NCBI RefSeq assembly: GCF_001921865.1
Contig: NZ_MSCT01000009.1
Span: 186,001 to 250,000 of the forward strand
DNA from: Pseudomonas chlororaphis
Lineage (GTDB): Bacteria > Pseudomonadota > Gammaproteobacteria > Pseudomonadales > Pseudomonadaceae
Direction of reading: 5' to 3'
Length of the DNA: 64,000 bases
Shown: positions 45,292 to 53,863 of the stretch, in pieces
Layout of the letters: every line of letters begins with the position of its first letter
Numbering within the stretch: the first letter of the stretch is position 1
Translations under genes and position numbers: made by a program
Notes under the pieces: generated by a model
Database searches by the model: none
What the model saw: the letters and a program-made list of their open reading frames with translations, nothing else
What the model was told of the DNA's origin: nothing

Positions 45292-47451
45292 ATGGCAACT
45301 GCATCTGACCGGCCCAAGGCCCAGCGGCGCACACCTTCGGCAAAGACCGCCACCGCGGCGAAACCCGCGGCCAAGAAAACCACCGCTAAAACCGCTGCCG
45401 CGGCCGCCAGGGCCAGCGGCACGACCGCCAAGCCGGCCCCCCGGCGTAAGGCCGACGCGACGCCCAAGCGCGTCTTGAACGTACGCCCGGACGGCCTGGA
45501 TTTTCGCGACAGCATGTACGTCCCGACCCTGGTGGAAGTGCCGATCCGCCGCGAACTCAGCGACTACCGCAAGGCCAACGTGCCGGTGCTCGACCAGGGC
45601 CAGGAAAACGCCTGTACCGGGTATGGCCTGGCGACCGTGGCGCACTACCTGTTGCGCACCCGCCAGTACCAGTCCGACGACACCGCCGTCAGCCCGCACA
45701 TGCTGTACGACCTGGCGCGGCGTTACGACGAATGGGCCGGCGAGGCCGACGAGGGCTCCAGTTGCCGCGGGGCGATGAAGGGTTGGTACAAGCACGGGGT
45801 CTGCACGGCGCCGCAATGGCAGGTCAACAACCGGAACACGACCCTGACCGAGGCCCTGGCCCAGGAAGCGGCGTTGCGTCCGCTGGGCGCGTACTTCCGG
45901 GTCAATCACACCGACATCGTCGCCATGCACGCGGCCATCGCCGAAGTCGGCGTGCTGTACGCCAGCGCGACCCTGCACGCGGGTTGGTACGGGGTGGCCG
46001 CGGACGGCCATATCGAGCCCTCGCTGGACCTGCTCGGCGGCCACGCCTTCGCGATCGTCGCGTACGACCAGGACGGTTTCTGGGTGCAGAACTCCTGGGG
46101 CGAGCAGTGGGGCGACGGCGGTTTCGCCCACCTGCGCTACGACGACTGGCTGGCCAACGGCGCCGACGCCTGGGTCGCGCGCCTCGGCGCGCCGATCACC
46201 CTGCGCGCGCCGTTGCAGGCGGCCGGGCAGGCCAAGAGCATGGCGAGCGCCTCGTCCAGCGAGACCCTGCGCGAGATTCGCCCGCATGTGGTCAGCCTGG
46301 GCAACGACGGCGCCTTCGACCCGCGGGGCGATATAGCCACCACGGCGGCCAGCGTGGCGGAGATTTTCGACGTGGACTTCCCGCGCATCACCCAGGGCTG
46401 GAAAAAAAAACGCATCGTGGTGTACGCCCACGGCGGCTTGGTGGGGCAGGCCGGGGCCATCGAGACCGTGGCCGGCTACCGCGCGGCCATGTTGCAGGCC
46501 GAGTGCTATCCGCTGGCGTTCATCTGGAAGACCGACTACTGGAGCACCCTGGGCAATATGCTGGCCGATGCCGCGCGGCGCCGGCGCCCCGAGGGGATTC
46601 TCGACGCGACCAAGGACTTCATGCTCGACCGCCTGGACGACGCGTTGGAGCCCATCGCCCGGTTGCTGACCGGCAAGGCCGAGTGGGACGAAATGAAAGA
46701 GAACGGCCTGCGCGCCACCACCGACGCCGCGGGCGGCGCGCGGGTGGTGGCCAAGGCCCTGGCGCGGCTGGCGGCTGCCGGGGTGGAAATCCATCTGGTC
46801 GGGCATAGCGCCGGCAGCATCCTGCTGGCGCCGCTGGTGCAGTACCTGGTGTCCAAGGGCACGGTGAGCGGCGGGCCGCTGGCGCGCAGCCAACTGAAGG
46901 GGCTGGAGACGAAGATCGCCAGCTGCCACCTGTGGGCGCCGGCCTGCACCGTCAAGCTGTTCCGCGAGAGCTACCTGGAACCCATCCGCGACAAGCGCAT
47001 CCAGAAGTTCGGCCTGTTTACCCTGACCGATCAGGCCGAGCGCGACGACAACTGCGCCTCTATCTATAACAAGTCCCTGCTGTACCTGGTGTCCGATGCG
47101 TTCGAGGACAGGGTCCGCATTCCGCTGATTCGCCCCGACGGCGAGCCGATCCTCGGCATGGAGCACTTCGTCGAGAGCGAAAACGATGTCGCCAAGCTGT
47201 TCGGCGCCGGGTCCAACGCCGACTGGGTGCGCGCGCCGAACAACCTGCCGATGGGCCATCAGGGCGCCTCCGATGCCCGCCACCATGGCGATTTCGACAA
47301 CGACGAGGCCACGGTCCGCGCGACCCTGGCGCGTATCCTCGGCTCGGGCGGGACGCGGCAGGTCCTGGCGCTGCCGCAGCCTGTCGCCGAGCGCGCGCAA
47401 TGGCGGCGTCGGGTCGACCAGGCCAGCAGCATCGGGCGCCGGCAATCATGA
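45292..47451 (+). CDS. Papain-like (C1A) peptidase fused to an alpha/beta hydrolase
   Basis: 719 residues; AGGAG nine bases before ATG 45292 fixes the start over GTG 45286. Residues 1-~60 are Lys/Ala/Pro-rich and disordered. Residues ~65-300 are a papain-like peptidase with all three catalytic residues: Cys108 (QENACTGYG), His251 (GGHAFAIVAYD) and Asn267 (VQNSWGEQWGDGG). Residues ~380-650 are an alpha/beta hydrolase: oxyanion-type YAHGGLVGQ, nucleophile Ser506 in VGHSAGSI. No signal peptide is present. The gene heads an operon: its stop overlaps the next start (ATGA). The fusion suggests joint cleavage of a peptide and an ester or lipid target; the target is unknown. Confidence 0.88.
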   Translation: MATASDRPKAQRRTPSAKTATAAKPAAKKTTAKTAAAAARASGTTAKPAPRRKADATPKRVLNVRPDGLDFRDSMYVPTLVEVPIRRELSDYRKANVPVLDQGQENACTGYGLATVAHYLLRTRQYQSDDTAVSPHMLYDLARRYDEWAGEADEGSSCRGAMKGWYKHGVCTAPQWQVNNRNTTLTEALAQEAALRPLGAYFRVNHTDIVAMHAAIAEVGVLYASATLHAGWYGVAADGHIEPSLDLLGGHAFAIVAYDQDGFWVQNSWGEQWGDGGFAHLRYDDWLANGADAWVARLGAPITLRAPLQAAGQAKSMASASSSETLREIRPHVVSLGNDGAFDPRGDIATTAASVAEIFDVDFPRITQGWKKKRIVVYAHGGLVGQAGAIETVAGYRAAMLQAECYPLAFIWKTDYWSTLGNMLADAARRRRPEGILDATKDFMLDRLDDALEPIARLLTGKAEWDEMKENGLRATTDAAGGARVVAKALARLAAAGVEIHLVGHSAGSILLAPLVQYLVSKGTVSGGPLARSQLKGLETKIASCHLWAPACTVKLFRESYLEPIRDKRIQKFGLFTLTDQAERDDNCASIYNKSLLYLVSDAFEDRVRIPLIRPDGEPILGMEHFVESENDVAKLFGAGSNADWVRAPNNLPMGHQGASDARHHGDFDNDEATVRATLARILGSGGTRQVLALPQPVAERAQWRRRVDQASSIGRRQS

Positions 47452-47858
47452 ACGTTCCGTTGGCGACCCCAACGATCGTGGTGCTGGCGAATCAGTCCTG
47501 CGTCACCAGCGCGTTCGGCATCGAGGCCGGCCGTCGCTACCGTTTCCAGGTGGACGGCCAATGGCAAGATGCTTCCGACCCGCTCACCGGGCCTGAGGGC
47601 GTGGCGCACCCCGGCGGCGTTCGCGAGGGCTTCGGCTGGGCCAGGCGTTTGCCCGAGGCGGCCTGGATGGCGCTGCTGGTGCGCACCAAGGGGGCGTCGG
47701 GCACGTCGCCCTGGCGCCTGCTCGGGCGCGGCGATGAAATCTGGTCGGACCTGCCGCCGGGGCGCTTGCAGTTCTGCGCCAACGACGTGCTCGGCTTCTA
47801 CTGGAACAACTCGGGGCAGGTGGACGTCAGGGTGATCGATGTCACCCAGGCCAACTAG
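47448..47858 (+). CDS. PA-I (LecA)-like lectin/beta-sandwich protein
   Basis: 136 residues, overlapping the preceding gene by four bases and so translationally coupled. The pattern is GRRYRFQVDGQW...WRLLGRGDEIWSDLPPGRLQF, then FCANDVLGFYWNNSGQVDVRVIDV. The end resembles the calcium/galactose-binding NDxxG...NNSG block of LecA-type folds. No signal peptide is visible, as in LecA. It may bind a carbohydrate and position the fused peptidase-hydrolase. The fold call is by eye. Confidence 0.65.
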   Translation: MNVPLATPTIVVLANQSCVTSAFGIEAGRRYRFQVDGQWQDASDPLTGPEGVAHPGGVREGFGWARRLPEAAWMALLVRTKGASGTSPWRLLGRGDEIWSDLPPGRLQFCANDVLGFYWNNSGQVDVRVIDVTQAN

Positions 47859-47911
47859 CGCACCGCTTGGCGGACATGCAGAACCGTGTGGGAAGAAGGG
47901 GAGAGAGGACG

Positions 47912-48994
47912 ATGCCAGCGGTCGTGATGCTTGTCGTGTTGCTGCTGCTCGGTGGCTGCGCCCGGGAATCGCCGGACGCGATGCCGGGCCTCTACCGGGA
48001 ACGGGCGGTGGTGGGGGAGCCGAAGATCCAGTTTCTCGGCGTCGGCGGCTGGCTATTGCATTGGCGCGGGGAGGGCGTGCTGCTGGCGCCCTCGTTCAGC
48101 AACCCCGACTCGCTGGACTCCGGCCTGCTGCCGCCGGTGCGGGTGGTGGCCGACCGCAAGCGCATCGACCTGTACATGCCGCGCGCCGACGACGTGAGCA
48201 TGCTGCTGGTCGGCCACGGGCACTACGACCATCTGCTGGACGTGCCCTGGATCATGCAGAAACACACACCCAAGGCACTGGCCTACGGCTCGTCCTCGGT
48301 GGCACACATGCTGCGCGCCATGGTCGATCCGCAGCGGGTGGTCGATGTGCAGTGGGCCATGGCCCGGCCCCATGAGGTCAACGGCGCCTGGGAGCCGCCG
48401 ACGCCCGGCACCTGGGTGTATTCCACCGGCCGGCACGTGCGCGCCATGCCGATCCAGAGCAAGCATGCCGGGCATGTTGCTGGCATCAACCTGATTCCCG
48501 GGCGTTACGTGCTCGACCTCAAGCAGACGCCGGCGTACGTCTGGCAATGGAAACCGGGGCAGCCGCTGGCCTGGCTGATCGACCTGCTCGACGAGCGGGG
48601 CGCCCCGGCCTACCGCCTGCACTATCAGGATTCCGGCGCGCCGCCGCCGTTCGGTTTCCCGCCGGTGTTGCCCAATGATCACAAGGCTGTCGACGTGCAG
48701 ATCCTCAGCGCCGCGTCCTGGACCCAGGTGCGCGATTACCCCTGGCGCCTGCTGCAGGTCACCCAGCCGCGCATGGTACTGGTCGGCCACTGGGAGAACT
48801 TCTTCGGCAACGACCCGTACCGGCCGCAGCCGCTGCCCGGGCTCGAACTCCAGCCGCTGCTGGAGGTGATTGCCTGCCATGTCGCCCGCGGCGTGCCGGT
48901 GATTCTGCCGGCGCCCCTGGCGACGATCCCGCTGCCGCCAGTGCCGCCGGTCGCGCGTGCGGTGGCCTGTCCGACGTCTCGGCAGGCCGAGTGA
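47912..48994 (+). CDS. Metallo-beta-lactamase-fold lipoprotein
   Basis: 360 residues. The N-terminus is a lipoprotein signal with lipobox LLGGC (Cys16), so the enzyme is anchored on the periplasmic side. The metal motif HGHYDH (His102, His104, Asp106, His107) is intact. SKHAGHVAG later supplies another His, and GHWENFF a further one. This fits the NAPE-PLD/RomA-like branch that hydrolyses phosphoesters or lipids. It follows the lectin-like gene by 53 bases with GAGG before the ATG. Confidence 0.85.
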   Translation: MPAVVMLVVLLLLGGCARESPDAMPGLYRERAVVGEPKIQFLGVGGWLLHWRGEGVLLAPSFSNPDSLDSGLLPPVRVVADRKRIDLYMPRADDVSMLLVGHGHYDHLLDVPWIMQKHTPKALAYGSSSVAHMLRAMVDPQRVVDVQWAMARPHEVNGAWEPPTPGTWVYSTGRHVRAMPIQSKHAGHVAGINLIPGRYVLDLKQTPAYVWQWKPGQPLAWLIDLLDERGAPAYRLHYQDSGAPPPFGFPPVLPNDHKAVDVQILSAASWTQVRDYPWRLLQVTQPRMVLVGHWENFFGNDPYRPQPLPGLELQPLLEVIACHVARGVPVILPAPLATIPLPPVPPVARAVACPTSRQAE

Positions 48995-49073
48995 ATTTAT
49001 CCGGGCGGGGCCGCTCATAACAGCAGGAGGCGCATTCGCGCCGGTCGTTCATGCCGTCAGGGAGTGTCATCCC

Positions 49074-49478
49074 ATGTGCCCAACATTGCCCGGCAGGGCC
49101 AGCCCGCCTTGCCGCCTGATCCTGGTGGTCGAGGACGAGCCGACGATCCGGGAGTTCCTCTGCGAGATCCTGCAGGACGAGGGTTTCACCACCCAGGGCC
49201 TGCCCAGCGCGGACGAAGCGCTGGTGTTCATCGACCACCATCCGCAACAGGTGCGCCTGCTGCTGACCGATATCAGCATGCCGGGCACCTTGAACGGCGC
49301 CGGCCTGGCCAATCGGGTGCGCGAGCGCTGGCCGGGCATGCCGGTGCTGGTGATGTCCGGGTATGAGACGCCGCAGAGTTCCGGGATCTGCTACCCGGTG
49401 TCGTTCATCCGCAAACCCTGGACCATCGGGCAGATCCTCGACAGTGTCGACGATGCGTTGAAGGGGGCGGGAGGCTAG
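49074..49478 (+). CDS. Stand-alone response-regulator receiver protein
   Basis: 134 residues, receiver domain only: acidic pair in VVEDEPTI (Glu20, Asp21), phosphoacceptor Asp66 in LLTDISMPG, Ser95 in VMSGYE and Lys114 in FIRKPW. There is no output domain, as in CheY/DivK-type proteins. It starts 79 bases after the lipoprotein gene on the same strand, with GGAG before the ATG, and may be the last gene of the 45-49 kb unit. The partner kinase is not in the window. Confidence 0.9.
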   Translation: MCPTLPGRASPPCRLILVVEDEPTIREFLCEILQDEGFTTQGLPSADEALVFIDHHPQQVRLLLTDISMPGTLNGAGLANRVRERWPGMPVLVMSGYETPQSSGICYPVSFIRKPWTIGQILDSVDDALKGAGG

Positions 49479-49567
49479 GCGTTGCTGCGGCCGGCCGGGA
49501 GGCGGCGGCTTTCGACCACCTTGGGCGCGGGGCCCAGGTGATCGCAAGGGGAGGGAGCGCTAGCGGC

Positions 49568-50437
49568 TTACTCCTTGACGCTCATGAACTCTTTGGCCCA
49601 GACGATGTACTCCTCGGGCTGGGTGTAGGTATGGGCCAGTTCGGTGGCGCTGAGGTCCGAGGCCTGGGTGAAGATCTGCCGCTGTTCGCGCAGGCAGTCG
49701 TAGGTGGCCTTGATCGCCGCGAAATACGCCGCGTGGCCGTCGACGATGATCTTCGCGCCCAGTTGGGCCAGGCGGGCGTCGTCGCGCAGCGCCGGGTTGC
49801 CGTAGGTCACCAGCATCAGCGGGACGCTGAGGTGCTCGGCAATCTGCTCCAGCTGCTCGAAATCCTTGATCCCGACCATGCAGATGCCGTCGGCGCCGGC
49901 GCGCTCGTACTGCTGGGTGCGGCTGATGATTTCCTGGATCGGCAGGATCGCCGCGTTGGTCCGGGCGATGATCGCCAGCTCCGGGTCGACCCGGGCTTCC
50001 AGCGCCGCGCGGATCTTGCCCACGCCTTCGGCGACCGAGATCAGGTCGGTGGACTTGCGGCCGAACTGGGCCGGCAGCAGGGTGTCTTCGATGGTCAGGG
50101 CGGCGACGCCGGCGCGCTCCAGCTCGACCACCGTACGCATCACGTTGAGGGCGTTGCCGTAGCCGTGGTCGGCGTCGGCGATCACCGGCAGCTGGGCGAC
50201 GCGGCCGATGCGCGTAGCCTGCTCGGCGAATTCGCTCAGGGTGATCAGGGCGAAGTCAGGCGCGGCCAGCACCTGCAGCGAGGCGACGGAACCGCCGAGA
50301 ATGCCCACTTCGAACCCCAGGTCGGCGGCGATCCGCGCCGACATCGGGTCGAACACCGAGGCGGTGTGAAAGCAGGAGTCTGAAGCGATCAGCTCGCGGA
50401 AACTACGGCGTAAATCTTGATGAGACAGCCTGGACAT
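49568..50437 (-). CDS. Oxaloacetate decarboxylase (PA4872-like, isocitrate lyase/PEP mutase superfamily)
   Basis: 289 residues, close to PA4872 of P. aeruginosa (287). Conserved blocks are [36 protein letters not shown] (metal-binding Asp pair), [10 protein letters not shown] and IARTNAA. PA4872 decarboxylates oxaloacetate to pyruvate in the cytosol. Start 50437 has GGGAG six bases upstream; an upstream ATG adds 17 unlikely residues. Monocistronic. Confidence 0.9.
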   Translation of the reverse strand: MSRLSHQDLRRSFRELIASDSCFHTASVFDPMSARIAADLGFEVGILGGSVASLQVLAAPDFALITLSEFAEQATRIGRVAQLPVIADADHGYGNALNVMRTVVELERAGVAALTIEDTLLPAQFGRKSTDLISVAEGVGKIRAALEARVDPELAIIARTNAAILPIQEIISRTQQYERAGADGICMVGIKDFEQLEQIAEHLSVPLMLVTYGNPALRDDARLAQLGAKIIVDGHAAYFAAIKATYDCLREQRQIFTQASDLSATELAHTYTQPEEYIVWAKEFMSVKE

Positions 50438-50941
50438 ACGAACTCCCGGAAGGAGGTAAAAGAGATGCCGACGATAGCGTCGAGTCAAAAATGCAATCGG
50501 TTGTCCAGCACGCCTGTAAAGGAGGCGCGCTGCGAAAACCTGGGCAGATGAAGACGAAACAAGCAGGTATGAAACGGCGGGTGACGCCGCGCCGGGGCGT
50601 TAAGGCCAGGCGGGCGGTCTTGTTATGGCCGGGATGAAGGCTATCACGCCGTCGCGGCGGAAATGATGACGAATTCGTATGGCCCCATGCCGGAACGGCA
50701 TGGGCCATGCCGGTTGGCGTGGGCGCCAGTACCGGCCGATCATGCCGAACCGGGCGTCCTGGCCGAGCTCGACGCTTGTCGCCGACGCGGGCGAACAGGT
50801 CGAAAACCCGCTTGCCGGGCGGTGGTTTGAGTGCCCAGGACCGCGGTACAGGTTCAATAAAATGTCAGAATTTGAGTCCGGCTCTGGACCTTTTCTCCCG
50901 ATGCGCAATCATTAGGGCGTGGATACCCAAAGGAGAGACGC
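50438..50941. other. 504-base gap with one hairpin, no gene seen
   Basis: No coding frame is supported on either strand. CCCATGCCG-GAA-CGGCATGGG (about 50685-50705) is a perfect 9-bp stem but lacks a T run; it could be a processed RNA structure or a weak terminator. The region should hold the promoters of the divergent genes on both sides. Confidence 0.45.
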
Positions 50942-51481
50942 ATGTTCATTCGGTCATTGACCCTCGCAACGCTGCTCGCTGTCGCCGGCCCCGCACTGGC
51001 GGCCGACAACGAAGGCCCACTGGCCCAGGACCAGGGCAAGTCGCGCCCGCTGGTCGTCATTGCACCCAGCTCCGTGGACCCGACGCTGGTGGCCCTGAAG
51101 AAGTCCCTCGACGAACCGGCCAACCGCCAGGCCTTTACCGACCGCAACATGGTGCTCTACACGGTGATCAATACCATCGGCCAGCGCGACGGCAAGGACC
51201 TGGACCCGCAATCGACCATGGCCTTGATCCGCAGCCTGAAGCTCGGCGCGGGGGCGCAGACCAAGGTGATCCTGGTGGGCAAGGACGGCGAGAAGAAACT
51301 CGAGCATTCCGGAACCATCGAGCTCAAGGAACTGTTCAGCACCGTCGACCAGTTGCCCAGCGCGGAAAAGGAAGCCGCCGCGCCGACACCGCCGCCGGTC
51401 TCCGAGGTCAAGGCCGCCCATGCCGGCAAGACCGCCAAACCGGGCAAACCCGCGGCACCGCCCAAACCGCTGGACGACTGA
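50942..51481 (+). CDS. DUF4174 exported protein
   Basis: 179 residues with a Sec signal ending ALAAD. The core SRPLVVIAPSSVDPTLVALKK, MVLYTVINTIGQ and KVILVGKDGEKKLEHSG is the DUF4174 thioredoxin-like fold without catalytic cysteines. The last ~45 residues are Pro/Ala/Lys-rich and disordered. Probably periplasmic; function unknown. GGAGAG precedes the ATG. Confidence 0.82.
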   Translation: MFIRSLTLATLLAVAGPALAADNEGPLAQDQGKSRPLVVIAPSSVDPTLVALKKSLDEPANRQAFTDRNMVLYTVINTIGQRDGKDLDPQSTMALIRSLKLGAGAQTKVILVGKDGEKKLEHSGTIELKELFSTVDQLPSAEKEAAAPTPPPVSEVKAAHAGKTAKPGKPAAPPKPLDD

Positions 51482-51488
51482 TTCCCCT

Positions 51489-51535
51489 CATCGCGAGCCC
51501 GCCGCTCCTTGTAGGAGCGAGCTTGCTCGCGATAG
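51489..51535. repeat. REP element
   Basis: GTAGGAGCGAGCTTGCTCGCGAT (51511-51533) preceded by a degenerate inverse arm (51489-51508). It lies between convergent genes. Confidence 0.8.
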
Positions 51536-51551
51536 CGTCCCCAAGCGCCAC

Positions 51552-52769
51552 TCACGACACCGCCAATACCTTGTCCGCTTGCGCCTCGTCGACGGCGCTG
51601 CCTTGCAGCGTGCGGACCACGCCGCGCACGATCATTTCCACTTCCCGTTCATCGACGATCAGCGGCGGCAGCAGGCGAATGGTGCTGCCCCGGGTGACGT
51701 TGATCAGCAGGCCATGATCCCGCGCCGCCCTTAGCGCCAGGTCGCGTTGGGGGGCTTTGAGCTCGATGCCGATCATCAGCCCCAGGCCGCGCACCTGCAG
51801 GACCTGCGGGTGCCCGGCCAGCTCCACTTGCAGGCGTTGCAGCAGGCGTTCGCCCTGGCGCCGGGCGTTGGCCAGCAGGCCCTGTTCCTCGATGATGTCC
51901 AGCACGGTGCACGCCACCCGGCAGGCCAGCGGATTGCCGCCGAAGGTGCTGCCGTGGCTGCCCGGGGTGAACAGTTGCGCGGCCTTGCCCCGGGCCAGGC
52001 AGGCGCCGATGGGGATGCCGTTGCCCAGGCCCTTGGCCAGGGTCATCACGTCCGGAATCACGCCTTCGTGCTGGCAGGCGAACCACTGGCCGGTGCGGCC
52101 GAGGCCGGTCTGGATCTCGTCGAGCATCAGCAGCCAGTTGCGCCGGTTGCACAGTTCGCGCACGGCGGGCAGATAGCCGCGCGGGGCCAGCTGGATGCCG
52201 CTTTCGCCCTGGATCGGCTCCATCAGCACCGCGGCGATCCGCGCACCGTGGGCCCGGGCGGCCTGCTCCAGGGCCGCCAGGTCGCCGAAGGGCAGCTTGA
52301 GAAAATCCCCCGGCAATGTGCCGAGGCCCAGGCGCACGGCGGGCCCGTCGCTGGCCGCCAGGGTGCCCAGGGTGCGGCCGTGGAAGGCGTTCGCCATGAC
52401 CACCACCAGCGGCTGTTCGATGCCTCGGCTCCAGCCGTGCAGCCGGGCCAGTTTGAGCGCGGTCTCGTTGGCTTCGGCGCCGGAGTTGTTGAAGAACGCG
52501 TTCTCCATGCCGGCCAGGCGCGTCAGCCGCTGCGCCAGTTGCCGTTGCCAGTCGATGGCGTAGAGGTTGGAGGTGTGCAGCAGCAGGCCGGCCTGCTCGC
52601 GGATCGCGGCCACCAGCCGCGGATGGGAATGGCCGACGCCGGTCACCGCCACCCCGGCCACCGCGTCCAGGTACTCGCGGCCGGCCTGGTCCCAGAGGCG
52701 GGTGCCCAGGCCGCGGGCGAAGCTCAGGGGCAGCGGTTGGTAGGTGTTCATCAGGCAGGCGGCGGTCAT
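51552..52769 (-). CDS. Class III aminotransferase (ArgD-like)
   Basis: 405 residues. Fold-type I class III transaminase with [45 protein letters not shown] and the PLP lysine in [16 protein letters not shown]. It is an acetylornithine/succinylornithine-type enzyme, but ArgD paralogues with other omega-amino substrates (5-aminovalerate, GABA) look alike. Start 52769 has GGAG nine bases upstream. It is divergent from a LysR gene, which probably regulates it, suggesting a catabolic rather than biosynthetic role. Confidence 0.88.
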   Translation of the reverse strand: MTAACLMNTYQPLPLSFARGLGTRLWDQAGREYLDAVAGVAVTGVGHSHPRLVAAIREQAGLLLHTSNLYAIDWQRQLAQRLTRLAGMENAFFNNSGAEANETALKLARLHGWSRGIEQPLVVVMANAFHGRTLGTLAASDGPAVRLGLGTLPGDFLKLPFGDLAALEQAARAHGARIAAVLMEPIQGESGIQLAPRGYLPAVRELCNRRNWLLMLDEIQTGLGRTGQWFACQHEGVIPDVMTLAKGLGNGIPIGACLARGKAAQLFTPGSHGSTFGGNPLACRVACTVLDIIEEQGLLANARRQGERLLQRLQVELAGHPQVLQVRGLGLMIGIELKAPQRDLALRAARDHGLLINVTRGSTIRLLPPLIVDEREVEMIVRGVVRTLQGSAVDEAQADKVLAVS

Positions 52770-52869
52770 GGCGGGTAACTCCATCCAGGGGGTGTGCTGG
52801 CAGTATCGTTAGCCACCTGAGCTAGATAAACTCGTCCATTCTTTAATCATCTTGAAGTCAGGGTTGATA

Positions 52870-53772
52870 ATGGATCTGTTCCAGGCGATGTCGGTGTACG
52901 TGAAAGTGGTGGAAGAGGGCAACATGACCGCCGCCGCCCGCGAGTGCGGGATGTCCACCACCATGGTCGGCAACCACTTGCGGGCGCTGGAGCAGCGCCT
53001 CGGCGTCAGCCTGCTCAGCCGCACCACCCGGCGCCAGCGCCTGACCGAGTTCGGCACCGAGTATTACCAGCGTTGCCTGGCGGTGCTGGGGCTGGTGGCG
53101 GATTCCGAGCGCATGGCCGAGCAGGTCCAGGGCGAGCCGTCCGGCACCTTGCGCATCACCGCGCCGCTGACCTTCGGCACCGAGCGGCTGGCCCCGGCGC
53201 TGAGCGAGTTCCGCCAGCGTTGTCCGCAGGTCAAGGTCGAGCTGACGCTGGCCAACCAACGCTTCGACCTGATCGACGGCGCCTTCGACGTGGCCTTTCG
53301 CCTGGGCAACCTGGACACCTCGTCACTGATCGCCCGCCCGCTGCAGGACTACAAGCTGACCATCTGCGCCGCGCCCGACTACCTGGAGCGCTGCGGTACG
53401 CCGCGGGTGCCCGAGGATTTGCAACGACACAATTGCCTGGCGTTCGCCTACCCGGCGGGTGACGAATGGAGTTCCACCGCCACCCAGTGGCCGCTGCACG
53501 GGCCCGAGGGCGATGTGCTGATTCCGGTGTCCGGTTCGCTGCTGACCAACACCTCGTCCGGCCTGCACCGTGCGGCGCGGGGTGGCCTGGGGGTGGTGAT
53601 GATGCCGGATGCCCTGGTGGAGGAAGACTTGCAGCAGGGGCGGCTGGTGCCGTTGCTGCAGGACTATCAGTTGCCGTGGCGGGCGCTGCACCTGGTCTAC
53701 GCCCAGGACCGTTATCGCCTGCCCAAGCTGCGCAGCTTCGTCGAGTTCGCCCTGGAGAAATGGGGGCGCTAG
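52870..53772 (+). CDS. LysR-family regulator
   Basis: 300 residues with the CrgA-type N-terminus FQAMSVYVKVVEEGNMTAAAR and LLSRTTRRQRLTEFG; effector domain from ~90. Start 52870 lies six codons inside the longest frame and follows AGGG. Divergent from the aminotransferase across 100 bases and convergent with the FAD monooxygenase gene; the aminotransferase is the probable target. Confidence 0.92.
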   Translation: MDLFQAMSVYVKVVEEGNMTAAARECGMSTTMVGNHLRALEQRLGVSLLSRTTRRQRLTEFGTEYYQRCLAVLGLVADSERMAEQVQGEPSGTLRITAPLTFGTERLAPALSEFRQRCPQVKVELTLANQRFDLIDGAFDVAFRLGNLDTSSLIARPLQDYKLTICAAPDYLERCGTPRVPEDLQRHNCLAFAYPAGDEWSSTATQWPLHGPEGDVLIPVSGSLLTNTSSGLHRAARGGLGVVMMPDALVEEDLQQGRLVPLLQDYQLPWRALHLVYAQDRYRLPKLRSFVEFALEKWGR

Positions 53773-53863
53773 CCTGCGCCGAAGGGCGGCGTATGAGGGG
53801 GGGAAGCGAAGACCCCGCCGTGCCGCTGGGGCATCGGCGGGGTCGGGGTTCAGCGTCGTTCGG

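Noticed and set aside
45220..47445. 741-codon open frame on the minus strand opposite the peptidase-hydrolase fusion
   Set aside because: The plus-strand gene has two sets of catalytic motifs and a good ribosome-binding site; the antisense product is biased in composition and has no motif.
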